Assembly: GCA_949290645.1 (NCBI GenBank)
Contig: CASESG010000003.1
Coordinates: 1 to 64,000 of the forward strand
Source of the DNA: an uncultured Bacillota bacterium
Lineage (GTDB): Bacteria > Bacillota_I > Bacilli_A > RFN20 > CAG-288
Direction of reading: 5' to 3'
DNA length: 64,000 bases
The notes under the pieces were generated by a model, which saw only the letters and a program-made list of their open reading frames with translations, was not told the DNA's origin and searched no databases. This document shows positions 25,486 through 34,489 of this stretch, one piece after another; within the stretch, counting starts at the first letter, position 1; every line of letters begins with the position of its first letter. Both the position numbers and the translations under genes were made by a program.

Positions 25486-25526
25486 AGAAAGGGAGGCTAT
25501 CTTTCTTTGAGATAGCCTTCCTTTTC
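25486..25526. terminator. Terminator of the minus-strand gene at 25529
   Basis: AAAGGGAGGCTATCT and AGATAGCCTTCCTTTT form a long stem with a 7-nt loop. On the minus strand it is followed by a T-rich run, and it may work in both directions. Confidence 0.75.
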
Positions 25527-25528
25527 TG

Positions 25529-26575
25529 TCAGAACTCGATGTTGTCGCTTTCGAACTCGATTCCAGAGAGCTTGACGAGTTCGACGTCGATGTCGACTCT
25601 CTCCTTGTAGCTGGCTTTGCCTTCGGCATCGATGCTGAGGTAATAGCCGGATTTGTCCTTGCCGTCGCTGTAGGCGGTGAGGAACTGGGTGTAGAGCTTC
25701 TCGGAGGGGAGGTAGACTTCCTGATAGGTGCGATAGGCGTAATATTCGTAGGTAAGGATTTCCTTGAGGTCCTCTTCCAGGAAGGTTTTGGAAGAACCGG
25801 TCAGGGACTGGAGATATTGGGTCAGGCCGGTCTCGACGGCGCTGACGAGGTCGCTGGCTTTCCCGTATTGCTTTCCTTGATAGCGGAAGGACTCGGCATA
25901 GGCACCCGTGATGATCGGGCTTCCGAGCATGTCGCCGATCGATCTTCCCTGGTTCTCGTAGTAGATCGAAGCCGTGGCCTTGAGCTCTCTTGTCCCTTCG
26001 CCGATGGTACCGATGGAATAGGTCTCGTTCGTGACCTTGTAGGAGAGGCTTGTCCCGTCCTTGAGGATGTTGTTGGCCGTGATGCTGGCTGGGGAGAGGA
26101 GCTTTCTTCGATAGTCCATCGAGAGCTTGGCCTGGATGTCGGGGTTGGACGAGGCGGCCATCACGAACTGGATTTCGTGTCCGAAGGGCTGGAGGCAGCG
26201 GAAGGTCAGTTCCTTCTTCGTCGTGTCCAGGGCATAGGTCATGTAATCGCCAATTTCCTTTCCCTCCTTCCAGGTCGCGTTCTCCTTGTGGGCATCTTTT
26301 TCCTCGCTCCAGGACAGGTAACAGTTGAAATCCGCGTTCTTGGCGTCGGCGGGGACAAGCTCATAGCCGATCTTCTTCTCGATGACGCCGTTTGCCAGCT
26401 CCCTCTCCTCGACCTTGAGGAAGCGGATGTTCTCCACGGCCGTGGCGGAGAGAGTCTCCGTGGTGAGAGCGGGTTCATTCCGAAAGCCGTTTGTCAGCCC
26501 GGCCGCAGCTCCGACTCCGACAAGGGTGAGGGTGACAAGGGAGAGGGCAATCGTCCATTTCTTTCGTTTGGTCAT
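25529..26575 (-). CDS. Membrane-anchored or secreted protein of unknown function
   Basis: This 348-residue protein starts at 26575 behind AAGGAGGT. An N-terminal hydrophobic segment (about residues 7-25, IALSLVTLTLVGVGAAAG) acts as signal or anchor. No lipobox is present. The rest is a soluble outer domain of mixed alpha/beta composition with no recognised motif. The gene is downstream of tkt in the same direction but separated by a terminator. I cannot assign a function. Confidence 0.6.
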   Translation of the reverse strand: MTKRKKWTIALSLVTLTLVGVGAAAGLTNGFRNEPALTTETLSATAVENIRFLKVEERELANGVIEKKIGYELVPADAKNADFNCYLSWSEEKDAHKENATWKEGKEIGDYMTYALDTTKKELTFRCLQPFGHEIQFVMAASSNPDIQAKLSMDYRRKLLSPASITANNILKDGTSLSYKVTNETYSIGTIGEGTRELKATASIYYENQGRSIGDMLGSPIITGAYAESFRYQGKQYGKASDLVSAVETGLTQYLQSLTGSSKTFLEEDLKEILTYEYYAYRTYQEVYLPSEKLYTQFLTAYSDGKDKSGYYLSIDAEGKASYKERVDIDVELVKLSGIEFESDNIEF

Positions 26576-26640
26576 TTGGACCTCCTTGGTGTTCACCCAT
26601 ATTTCGCTCGAAGCGGCACGTAATTTTCGTCGAGCATCGA

Positions 26641-26673
26641 AAAAGCCCGATTCCATCGAAGAAATCGGGTTTG
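26641..26673 (-). terminator. Terminator of tkt
   Basis: Read on the minus strand: AAACCCGATT, loop, AATCGGGCTTTTT. The T run lies at the low-coordinate end. Confidence 0.85.
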
Positions 26674-26703
26674 AAGATCAAAGGAGAAAAAGGAAAGAAG
26701 GAA

Positions 26704-28680
26704 TCACCTGTTGTCCAAAAGGGTCTTGACAAAGGAGAGGAGGTCTTCTTGAGTGAAGGCGAATTTCTTCAGGACATCCTGTTCCTTGCCGGAGGCTCCG
26801 AAGGTGTCGATGGAATAGACGTGGTCGGCATACTTGTAAAGGGCATCGCCCTTTCCCATCTCGACGTAGAGGACCTTGCTTCGGTCTCTTCCGAGGACGG
26901 ATTCCTTGTATTCTTCGCTCTCCTTGTCGAAGAGGAAGGTCGAGGGCATCGAGACGACGCGGATGTCCTTTCCTTCCTTCCTCAGCTCCTTCTGGACAAA
27001 GAGGCACAGGGAGACTTCGCTTCCCGAGGCGACCAGGATGAGGTCACAGTCCTTTTCTTCCTTCTCGAGGACGTAGGCGCCATGGCTCACTCCCTCAAAG
27101 GAGCTGTTGGCGAGAAGGGGAAGCTTCTGCCTGGAGAGGATCAAGGCGGAAGGAGTCTCCCTCGAGAGCAAGGCAAGACGGTAACAGGCGGCGCATTCTC
27201 GGGCATCGGCGGGGCGAAGGACAGCGAAGTTGGGGATGGTTCTCAGCATCGTCAGCTGTTCGATCGGCTGATGGGTCGGGCCGTCCTCCCCGACGGCGAT
27301 GGAGTCGTGGGAGAAGAGATAGAGGGCCGGAAGCCTTTCCATGCTGGCCATCCTCAAAGCAGCCTTCATGTAGTCGCTGAAGACCAGGAAGGACCCGACA
27401 TAGGTCCTCAGTCCCCCGTGGAGCAGGATGCCGTTCTGGATGGAGGCCATCGCAAACTCGCGGATTCCGAAGCGGATGTTCTTTCCTTCCGGGTGTTCTC
27501 TGTCGTAGTCGACAAGTCCCTTGATCCGGGTCTTGACGGAGTCGGCGACATCCGCCGATCCCCCGAAGAGGACTGGGATCTTCTCGTGGAGGAGAGCAAG
27601 GAGGTTTTGGGAGGTGTCCCTTGTCGCCTCGCTGAAATCCTCGGGATATAGCGGTGCGGCATGGAAGACATCGAAGGAGAGATCCCCTTCCCGGTATTTG
27701 CAGAATTTCTCGTAGGCCTCGGGATGGTCCTTCTGGTAGATCTTCTCCTCCCTCTCGTCCTGGCTGTGCTTGACCTTTCCTCTCTCCCCGAAGCTCTCCG
27801 CAAGAAGGGAATAGACGAAGTCAGGGACCTCGAAGGGCATGGTGTCGATTCCGAGATTGGCTTTCGTCTTTTCGATCTCTTCCTGAGTGAAGGCCTTTCC
27901 GTGGCTCTTGTGGGAGCCCTGATAGGGAGAGCCGTATCCGATGATGGTGTGACAGACGATCAAGGTCGGCTTGCTCTTGGCCAATTTGGCCACGGCGATG
28001 GCCTTGCTGATCTCCTCGAGGTCGTTTCCGTCCTTGACCTCAAGGACGTTCCATCCGACCGCCTCAAAGCGCAACCGGACATCCTCGATGGAGCTGTCGG
28101 TAAGCGGGCCGTCGAGGGTGCAGTCATTCTTGTCATAGAGGACGACAAGGCGGGACAAGCCCATCCTTCCGGCAAAGGAGATCGCTTCCTGGCTGATTCC
28201 TTCCTCCAGGCATCCATCCCCGACCAGGCAATAGCTGTGGTGGTCGACAAGCCTTTCCCCTTCCGGATAGAGGGCGCGGAGATGACTCTCGGCCAGAGCC
28301 ATGCCGACGGCCTGGGCGATGCCCTGGCCAAGAGGCCCTGCCGTGCAGTCGACACCTGCAGTGTGTCCGTATTCGGGATGTCCGGGCGTGAGGGAGCCAA
28401 GCTGTCGGAAGCTCTTGAGCTGTTCCATCGGAAGGGGATAGCCCAGAAGGTGAAGAAGGGCGTAGAGAAGGGCGGAGGCATGCCCGGCGGAGAGGACGAA
28501 GCGATCCCTGTTGAAGTAAGTCGAGTCGTCCTTGTCCGCGATCAGGTGATCCTTGTAGAGGGCGTAAAGCAGTGGGGCGGCGGAGAGGGCGATTCCGGGA
28601 TGTCCGCTCTTGGCCTTGCCGATCATGTCCAGGGCCAGGCCGCGCAGCACGTTGACGGCTTTCTTGTCTCTTTCGTTCAT
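26704..28680 (-). CDS. tkt: Transketolase
   Basis: This 658-residue protein has the thiamine-diphosphate fold in order: GHPGIALS near residue 25, HGNASALLY-like GHASALLYALLHLLGY, GPLGQGIAQAVGMA, the TPP-binding GDGCLEEG, and FGIREFAM plus DSIAVGEDGPTHQPIEQ in the pyrimidine domain. It interconverts pentose and hexose/triose phosphates. AAGGAG precedes the start and a TAGAAT box lies at 28704-28709. A candidate structured RNA with its own terminator lies directly upstream. Length is normal. Confidence 0.95.
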   Translation of the reverse strand: MNERDKKAVNVLRGLALDMIGKAKSGHPGIALSAAPLLYALYKDHLIADKDDSTYFNRDRFVLSAGHASALLYALLHLLGYPLPMEQLKSFRQLGSLTPGHPEYGHTAGVDCTAGPLGQGIAQAVGMALAESHLRALYPEGERLVDHHSYCLVGDGCLEEGISQEAISFAGRMGLSRLVVLYDKNDCTLDGPLTDSSIEDVRLRFEAVGWNVLEVKDGNDLEEISKAIAVAKLAKSKPTLIVCHTIIGYGSPYQGSHKSHGKAFTQEEIEKTKANLGIDTMPFEVPDFVYSLLAESFGERGKVKHSQDEREEKIYQKDHPEAYEKFCKYREGDLSFDVFHAAPLYPEDFSEATRDTSQNLLALLHEKIPVLFGGSADVADSVKTRIKGLVDYDREHPEGKNIRFGIREFAMASIQNGILLHGGLRTYVGSFLVFSDYMKAALRMASMERLPALYLFSHDSIAVGEDGPTHQPIEQLTMLRTIPNFAVLRPADARECAACYRLALLSRETPSALILSRQKLPLLANSSFEGVSHGAYVLEKEEKDCDLILVASGSEVSLCLFVQKELRKEGKDIRVVSMPSTFLFDKESEEYKESVLGRDRSKVLYVEMGKGDALYKYADHVYSIDTFGASGKEQDVLKKFAFTQEDLLSFVKTLLDNR

Positions 28681-28715
28681 TTTGTGTCTCCTTCGGTCTT
28701 CTCATTCTACCATAG

Positions 28716-28742
28716 AAAAAGGCGAAGCTGGGCCTCGCCTTT
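28716..28742 (-). terminator. Terminator of the candidate ncRNA
   Basis: AAAAGGCGAGG, CCCAG, CTTCGCCTTTTT on the minus strand. It lies upstream of the TAGAAT box of tkt, so the RNA is separate from the tkt transcript. Confidence 0.8.
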
Positions 28743-28885
28743 TGCCAGGATGAGGGACGTTTCCCTTGATTCAATGATTGGGCATCAGCGGGCGTTTGGG
28801 ATTCCTGCTCGAGGCAGGCTTTCGACGCGGCGCCGGCTATCCGCCCTGAGATTCTGTGTGTCGGAAAGCCGCAAATGTCCTGACG
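28716..28885 (-). ncRNA. Candidate independent structured ncRNA of about 170 nt
   Basis: On the minus strand a promoter TTGCAA (28920-28915), 18-nt spacer and TATACT (28896-28891) is followed by a non-coding segment that closes on itself. GTCAGGA (28884-28878) pairs with TCCTGGC (28750-28744). GGCTTTCCGAC (28870-28860) pairs with GTCGAAAGCC (28826-28817). Within that loop GGGCG (28846-28842) can pair outside it with CGCCC (28794-28790), making a pseudoknot. A terminator ends the transcript at 28716. No open frame fits. It is not tmRNA, RNase P or SRP RNA by motif; 6S RNA or an unknown class are the remaining options. Confidence 0.5.
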
Positions 28886-28911
28886 GCTTCAGTATAGCGA
28901 GAAGGAAGGAT

Positions 28912-29421
28912 TCATTGCAAGATGAAGTCCTTGCCCTTGATGCTCTCCTCCAGAGCCAGGCCTTGATAGTTCTGCTGCCTGTTGACTTCCCCGGCGATGA
29001 TGCTGACGCTGTCGGCGAGGTTGAGGCTTCTGGCGTTGATGGCCATCGGAATTCGCATCAGATGATCAAGATGGTTCTTGAGAAGTTCCTTCGGAAGGCC
29101 GGTGGATTCCTTTCCGAACATGTAGAACTGATTCTTCTCGTGATCCTTTAGGTCAAAGTCGGAATAGACCTTCTTGGCATAGCGGGTGACAAAATATCCT
29201 TCGTAATTCTTGTGCTTGTCGAGAAACTCGTCGAGGTCCTTGTAGCGCTCGACATTCAGGGTGAGGAGATAGTCCATCGCCGCCCTCTTTAGCGCTTTCT
29301 CGGAGAGGCTGAAGCTCGGCTCTCCGACGATGGCCAAGGAAAAGTCCAAGGCCATGGAAAGCCTCATGACGTTTCCGGTATTTCCTGGCTTCTCGGGCTG
29401 GAAGAGGACGATCTTTCTCAC
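28912..29421 (-). CDS. trmL: tRNA (cytidine/uridine-34-2'-O)-methyltransferase TrmL
   Basis: This 169-residue protein begins at GTG 29421, overlapping the pepP stop (GTGA). The start is chosen because RKIVLFQPEKPGNTGN is the conserved beginning of the SPOUT family enzyme. Further motifs are MFGKESTGLP (AdoMet knot) and IPMAINARSLNLADSVSI near the end. It methylates the wobble ribose of leucine tRNAs. It is the last gene of an operon with pepP and proS. Confidence 0.9.
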   Translation of the reverse strand: MRKIVLFQPEKPGNTGNVMRLSMALDFSLAIVGEPSFSLSEKALKRAAMDYLLTLNVERYKDLDEFLDKHKNYEGYFVTRYAKKVYSDFDLKDHEKNQFYMFGKESTGLPKELLKNHLDHLMRIPMAINARSLNLADSVSIIAGEVNRQQNYQGLALEESIKGKDFILQ

Positions 29422-31190
29422 CGTGTGAAAGGCTCGCACTGCTTCTTGAGGAAGGAAAGAAGCTCGGGGTCGTTCGCAAGATGGGGAGCCAGTTTCTCCT
29501 CGACCGTCTTGAGGTAGTCGTTGAGCCAAATCAGCTCGCTCTCGTCAAGCATCGTGACATCGATGCCTTTGCGGTCATAGGGGCAATAGGTGATGGTCTC
29601 GAAGCGAAGGAAAGATCCGTCCTCGCTCTCATAGGCCGGGACGACGAGAAGCTCGTTCTCCAAACGGATTCCGTACTTCCCGGTCTTGTAGACGCCTGGC
29701 TCGATGGTGATCACGTGCCCAGGGACAAGGACGCCGTTGTCGTCTCTCTGCTTGGTGGTGTAGTAGCGGAAGCCGATCGGGCCTTCGTGGACAGGGCCCA
29801 TATAGGCGACCCCGTGACCGGTTCCGCACTTGTAGTCGAGGCCTTCCCTCCACATCACCTCCCTGGCGGAGAGGTCGATCGCATGTCCGGAGCAGCCCCT
29901 CATGAAGACGACTCTCGAGAGTGCGATCTGGCTCTTGAGGGTGAGGGTGAAGTCATGCTGGACTTCCTTGTCGAAGCGTCCCAAAAAGGTCCTTGTGATG
30001 TCGGTCGTTCCGCCGTAGTACTGCCCTCCGGAATCGACAAGGAGGGTGAGGGAGTCTTTGGTGAAGGGAGCGTGGTTCTTCTCTGTGGGCTCATAGTGCA
30101 TCATCGGGCCGTTGCTGTCGACAGCGGCGATCGTCGCAAAGGAGAGGTCGTAGCAGAGGGGATTGAGAAGCCTTGTCGCCTTGAGGAAGTCGCAGACCTC
30201 GAGCTCGTCGATGTCGCGGTCCTTGAGGTTGTCGTCGAGGAACTTCATCAGCTTCAGGACGGCGATGCCGTCAAGCTCGTGGACATACTTGGTGTTCTTG
30301 ATCTCGACAGGCCCCTTGACGGCCTTGACGAGATAGCAGGGGGAGGTCTTCAGCACCTTGTTCTTGATCGTGGAATAGACCTTGCTGTTTGTCTTCTTGG
30401 GGTCGATGAGGATCTTCTCCGCCCTTTTCTGGAGGAAGGAGAAGACTTCCTCGTAGGGATGGACGTGGATTCTCTCCCTATCGAAGTCCTCGGGAAGCTT
30501 GTCGAGGTCGAGGAAGAGGTCGAGACTGCCGTCTTTTGAGATCATCAGGTAGGAGTAGAAGACCGGGGTATAGGGGATGTCCTTTCCCCGGTAGCCGAGG
30601 ACGTAGCCGATCTCGTCCAGGGCGGAGAGGAAGAGGCTTTCCGCCCCTTCTTCCTTCGTCTTTTCGAGAAGTTCCTCGACCCTCTCGTCCAGAGTCTTGG
30701 AGAGGAGACTGTCCTTGACCTTGAAGATCTTCTCCTTGGGGAGAGTGGGTCTCTTCTCGACCAGGAAGGAGTAGTCGATGTCGACGATCTTGTGTCTCTC
30801 GTCGAGATAGAACTCCCTGAGGCTGTCGATGGAGAAGAGGGAGGTGTCCATGCCAAGAGGATAGAGCTCGTTCCTCTTGACGAACTCCGGAAGAGAGGGG
30901 ACACCCGGCTTTCCGTCTCTCACGAGCTTGGTGGGCGTGTTGTTGAGCTCGATCTCGGCGGCCACCCAATAGCGTCCGTCGGTGTAGAGGAAGCTCTCGT
31001 CCTGGGTCACAAGGAGCGTTCCGTCCTGCCCCGAGAAGGAGCAGAAGTACTTCCTCAGGCATCCGAAGTGGTCGCAATAGGATTCGGAGAGATGGGGATC
31101 GGTGGCGGGGATGACGTAGGCCTTGATGCCGTCGACGCGCATCCTCTTCTGGAGAGAGAGAATCCTCTCGGCGTAGATTTTCTTGTCCAT
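29418..31190 (-). CDS. pepP: Xaa-Pro aminopeptidase (M24B)
   Basis: This 590-residue protein has two N-terminal creatinase-like domains and a C-terminal pita-bread catalytic domain. The metal ligands are visible: LVDSGGQYYGGTTDITRTF (two Asp), GTGHGVAYMGPVHEGP (His), ITIEPGVY (Glu) and RLENELLV (Glu). The long three-domain form is the APP1-like type. It removes N-terminal residues before proline in the cytoplasm. The start at 31190 lies one nt after the stop of proS, with GAGGG upstream. Confidence 0.9.
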   Translation of the reverse strand: MDKKIYAERILSLQKRMRVDGIKAYVIPATDPHLSESYCDHFGCLRKYFCSFSGQDGTLLVTQDESFLYTDGRYWVAAEIELNNTPTKLVRDGKPGVPSLPEFVKRNELYPLGMDTSLFSIDSLREFYLDERHKIVDIDYSFLVEKRPTLPKEKIFKVKDSLLSKTLDERVEELLEKTKEEGAESLFLSALDEIGYVLGYRGKDIPYTPVFYSYLMISKDGSLDLFLDLDKLPEDFDRERIHVHPYEEVFSFLQKRAEKILIDPKKTNSKVYSTIKNKVLKTSPCYLVKAVKGPVEIKNTKYVHELDGIAVLKLMKFLDDNLKDRDIDELEVCDFLKATRLLNPLCYDLSFATIAAVDSNGPMMHYEPTEKNHAPFTKDSLTLLVDSGGQYYGGTTDITRTFLGRFDKEVQHDFTLTLKSQIALSRVVFMRGCSGHAIDLSAREVMWREGLDYKCGTGHGVAYMGPVHEGPIGFRYYTTKQRDDNGVLVPGHVITIEPGVYKTGKYGIRLENELLVVPAYESEDGSFLRFETITYCPYDRKGIDVTMLDESELIWLNDYLKTVEEKLAPHLANDPELLSFLKKQCEPFTR

Positions 31191-31191
31191 A

Positions 31192-32628
31192 TCAATAAGC
31201 CCTCGCATAGTAGATGACTTCCGTCGCATCCTTTCCGGAGATCGGGTCTTTTCCGCCCTCGAACTTCTCGTCGAAGGGAAGGACTCTCGGAGTCGCCGAA
31301 TACTTCTCTTTCATGTAGACCTCGTCCTCCTTCTCTCCGGTGGAGAGGATGCGGGCAAAGCCCTGGTGGTTCTTCAAGACCTTGTCGATGTCCTCGAGAG
31401 TGGAGCAGGGATGGATATTGCTCTTGAGATAGCCAAGGGCCTTCTGATACATGCCCTGATGGATCTCCTCGAGGATCTCGGGAAGCTTGATGGCGACTTC
31501 CGCAAGAGGAAGAGTCCTCTTCTCGAAGTTGTAGCGCAGAGAGAGGGTGCAGGAATCCTTCTCGAGGTCCTTGGGACCGATCTCGATGCGGACCGGGATG
31601 CCCTTCATCTCGTACTGGCTGAACTTCCAGCCCGGGGTCTTGTTGGAATCGTCGAGAAGGACGCGGATTCCTTTCTCCACAAGCTCGTTCTTGAGCTTGA
31701 GGCAAGTCTCCTTGACCTTGGGTTCCTGCTCACTGCGGATGGGGATGATCACGACCTGGGTCGGAGCCATGTGCGGAGGAAGGACAAGGCCCTCGTCGTC
31801 GCCATGGACCATGATGATCGCGCCAAGAAGTCTCGTCGAGACGCCCCAGGAGGTGTAGTGCGGATACTTGAGCTTGTTGTCCTTGTCGAGATACTGGATC
31901 CCGAAGCACTCGGGGAAGCCCGTTCCCAAGTAGTGGGTGGTTCCGCACTGGAGCGCTTGGCCGTCAGGCATCAAGGCCTCGATCGTATAGGTGTCCTTGG
32001 CGCCGGCGAACTTCTCCGAATCCGGCTTCTTTCCGGTGACGAAGGGAACGGCCATCAAGTCCTTTCCCATCTGGTCGTAGAGGCGAAGGATCGTGAGGGC
32101 GAATTGCCTGGCTTCTTCCTCGCTGGCGTGGAGGGTATGACCCTCCTGCCAGAGGAATTCGGCTCCGCGCAAGAAGGGACGGGTCGTCTTCTCCCAGCGG
32201 ACGACGGAGCACCACTGGTTGTATTTCACGGGCAGGTCGTTATAGGAGTGGACGATGTCCTTGAAGTGGTCGGAGAAGAGGCATTCAGAAGTCGGGCGGA
32301 CGACCATCGGCTCGGCAAGCCTCTTGTCCCCACCCATCGTGACGACGGCGCACTCGGGGGCAAAGCCCTGGACGAAGTCCTTCTCCTTGTTGAGCAAGGA
32401 AAGAGGGATGAGAGTCGGCATCTGGACGTTTCTCACACCCAAAGCCTTGATCCTCTTGTCGAAGTAGTCCTGGATCTCTTCCCACAGGGAATAGCCATCC
32501 GGACGATAGACGATGAATCCTTTCGTCTTGGCGTAGCTCATCAATTCCGCCTTGAGGCAGACGTCGGTGTACCACTTGGTGATGTCTTCGCTCTTGCTGG
32601 CGATGAAACGGACCTTCTTGTCGCTCAT
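31192..32628 (-). CDS. proS: Prolyl-tRNA synthetase, eukaryote/archaeon-like type
   Basis: This 478-residue class II synthetase lacks the bacterial insertion domain. It begins VRFIASKSEDITKWY and has the C-terminal zinc-type extension of the ProS-3 group. Motif 2 is seen in RWEKTTRPFLRGAEFLWQEGHT, and motif 3 in GVSTRLLGAIIMVHGDDEGLVLPP. It charges tRNA-Pro. AAGGAG precedes ATG 32628. It follows the EAL-like gene with a 23-nt gap and precedes pepP by one nt. Confidence 0.93.
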   Translation of the reverse strand: MSDKKVRFIASKSEDITKWYTDVCLKAELMSYAKTKGFIVYRPDGYSLWEEIQDYFDKRIKALGVRNVQMPTLIPLSLLNKEKDFVQGFAPECAVVTMGGDKRLAEPMVVRPTSECLFSDHFKDIVHSYNDLPVKYNQWCSVVRWEKTTRPFLRGAEFLWQEGHTLHASEEEARQFALTILRLYDQMGKDLMAVPFVTGKKPDSEKFAGAKDTYTIEALMPDGQALQCGTTHYLGTGFPECFGIQYLDKDNKLKYPHYTSWGVSTRLLGAIIMVHGDDEGLVLPPHMAPTQVVIIPIRSEQEPKVKETCLKLKNELVEKGIRVLLDDSNKTPGWKFSQYEMKGIPVRIEIGPKDLEKDSCTLSLRYNFEKRTLPLAEVAIKLPEILEEIHQGMYQKALGYLKSNIHPCSTLEDIDKVLKNHQGFARILSTGEKEDEVYMKEKYSATPRVLPFDEKFEGGKDPISGKDATEVIYYARAY

Positions 32629-32651
32629 GTCTCGTTCTCCTTTTTTCTTTG

Positions 32652-34385
32652 TCAGGTCAGACTTCTTCTCAGCTCTTCGATGCTGTCCGGATTGATCTTC
32701 TCCGGCCTTGAGGAATAGTCTCCAAGGCCTGGGGAGAGGAAGATGTCCCCACCGTAGTGGGCGCAAAGCTCCACCTGGCTTAGGCCCTCAAGGCCGGCAT
32801 AGACCAAGGGAAGGCCGAGCTTCTTGTAGTCGGCCTCGATCAGCTGGAGCTGGTTTGTGGCGGTCGGGCTTTCCAGATCATGCGTGAACTCCTTTCCGAC
32901 GAAGATGTAGGAGAAGAGCATCAGGAGCTTGTTGGGAAGGAGAGAGGAGGCGTTTGCGATGTGGATGGCGAAGTGGAATCCTCTCTTCTTGAGGTCGAGA
33001 AGGCTCTCCATCACCTGCCTCAGGGAGGGGAGGAAGGGAAGAAGGTCGCTTTCCCTCAGGGCGAGGATGAGGTCGAAGCGCCGGTTGTCGTTGCTCTTGA
33101 GCACCTTGGAGAAGAGGGGAAGGGCGGAGTAGTTGATCGGGGCCAGAATCGAGATGCGCCGGTCGCTTGGGAGGACTTCGGAGAGCTTCTCGAGAATGCC
33201 CTGAATCAGAAGCTCGGCCTTTCCTTTCGTCTCCTGGGCCAGGCGCAGGACGTCCTCATAGGCGGAGAGGGTCGTCCCATAGGGACGGATGTCCAGGAGA
33301 TAGAAGGATTCCTGATAGCTTCTCAAATCCAGGGAGGGGAGGAAGTAGAGGCGGAAGGTCTTGTTCCGGATCAGCTGGTCGAGGTCCTTCTTGTCCTGTC
33401 TCTTCTTCTGCTCCCTGCGGAAGAAGTCCTGGTCGTAGAAGAGGATGTGTCCGGAATCCTCCTTCCTGACGATCGCCTCCGCCATCAGGTGGCTTTGCTC
33501 CTTGGCCTTTTGGAAGTCCTTCTGGTAGAAGGAGCCGGTGGAGAGGCCGATTGCGAAGTCGACCGTCGTGTCGGGGGAGAGCTGGTTGATGTTCTGCCTC
33601 AGCTTCGTCTCCAGGGAGCTTGCGATCTGCATCGCCATCGCCTTGGACATGGTCTGGAGGTCGAGAAGGAGGAATTCGCTCTCCGAGAGGGCAAGAAGCT
33701 TTCTCTCCTTCCCCAGGTAGGCCGAGAGCACCGGAAGGGAGCTCTTGGCGATCTTGTTGATCTCCTGGTAGGTCTTCTCCGAGAGGGTCTTCTCCCGGCT
33801 GTAGAAGGTGATGTCATAGGCTGCCGTGAGCCGGTTGGGGTCGCTCTCCATGAGATAGTCTTCCGCCTCCTCGTTTGAGGTCAGCATGTGGGGAATCCTC
33901 TTCTTCCTCGAAAGGGCTGGGGAGGTGGTGGTGAAGGAGAGGAGATGGCTTTCGAAGTGGATGACGCTCTTCTCATGATTGACGCTTTTGAGCTCGAGGA
34001 TCGAAGGGAGGCTTCGATTCTTGCGCTGAATCTTGACGTCGGCCTGGAGGAAGGTCTTCCTCTCCGTTCCCGAGACGACTTCCGCCAGCCAGTTCTTGAC
34101 CTGGTAGGAGTCGGAGGGCTGGAACTGGTGGAAGAACTCGTGCTCGTTCATGGTTCTCTGGTGTCGGGGGTTCTGTCGGTCGAAGTAGGAAAAGGTCTTC
34201 CGGGCATAGTCGTAGGTGTAGATGCGGATGTTGTTGTCCTCCCTCTTCTCGAAGGGGCTTTGGAAGAGGGCGGTCGCAAAAAGTGCGATCAAGACCAGGG
34301 CCAGGACAGCCAAAACAAGAAGGGCCAGAAGCGGTCCTCCGTAAGTCCAGCTGGGGAAATCGATAAGGGAAAGAATCACTTTCAT
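32652..34385 (-). CDS. Membrane protein with degenerate GGDEF-like and EAL-like domains
   Basis: This 577-residue protein has one N-terminal transmembrane helix (about residues 17-41). A cytoplasmic region follows, with a central part resembling a degenerate GGDEF domain (about 170-330). The C-terminal ~240 residues follow the EAL fold. FRLYFLPSLDL stands where YQPIVDL is expected, and YAGLEGLSQVELCAHYGGDIFLSPGLG stands where the GVET..Q...GcdxxQGY segment lies. The EAL and GGDEF catalytic residues are missing, so it is unlikely to make or cleave cyclic dinucleotide. It may be a receptor or scaffold. It heads the proS operon, and the -10 box is 10 nt from the ATG with no ribosome binding site. 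Confidence 0.6.
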   Translation of the reverse strand: MKVILSLIDFPSWTYGGPLLALLVLAVLALVLIALFATALFQSPFEKREDNNIRIYTYDYARKTFSYFDRQNPRHQRTMNEHEFFHQFQPSDSYQVKNWLAEVVSGTERKTFLQADVKIQRKNRSLPSILELKSVNHEKSVIHFESHLLSFTTTSPALSRKKRIPHMLTSNEEAEDYLMESDPNRLTAAYDITFYSREKTLSEKTYQEINKIAKSSLPVLSAYLGKERKLLALSESEFLLLDLQTMSKAMAMQIASSLETKLRQNINQLSPDTTVDFAIGLSTGSFYQKDFQKAKEQSHLMAEAIVRKEDSGHILFYDQDFFRREQKKRQDKKDLDQLIRNKTFRLYFLPSLDLRSYQESFYLLDIRPYGTTLSAYEDVLRLAQETKGKAELLIQGILEKLSEVLPSDRRISILAPINYSALPLFSKVLKSNDNRRFDLILALRESDLLPFLPSLRQVMESLLDLKKRGFHFAIHIANASSLLPNKLLMLFSYIFVGKEFTHDLESPTATNQLQLIEADYKKLGLPLVYAGLEGLSQVELCAHYGGDIFLSPGLGDYSSRPEKINPDSIEELRRSLT

Positions 34386-34395
34386 AGACGGAAAT

Positions 34396-34423
34396 ATTAT
34401 AGTCTTATCGCACATAAGAGCAA
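34396..34423 (-). promoter_or_regulatory. Promoter of the EAL-like/proS/pepP/trmL operon
   Basis: Minus strand TTGCTC (34423-34418), 16-nt spacer, TATAAT (34401-34396). The start codon begins at 34385, so the 5' leader would be only a few nucleotides. Confidence 0.6.
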
Positions 34424-34489
34424 CAAAATCGCTATGGCATTGAGGAGGGATTTGCGGTATAGTAACAGCGAAAAGTGAGGTAAAAGAAC

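Noticed and set aside
28716-28885. T-box leader of tkt
   Set aside because: No T-box (TGGNACCGCG-like) sequence is present and the RNA ends in a terminator upstream of a separate tkt promoter box.
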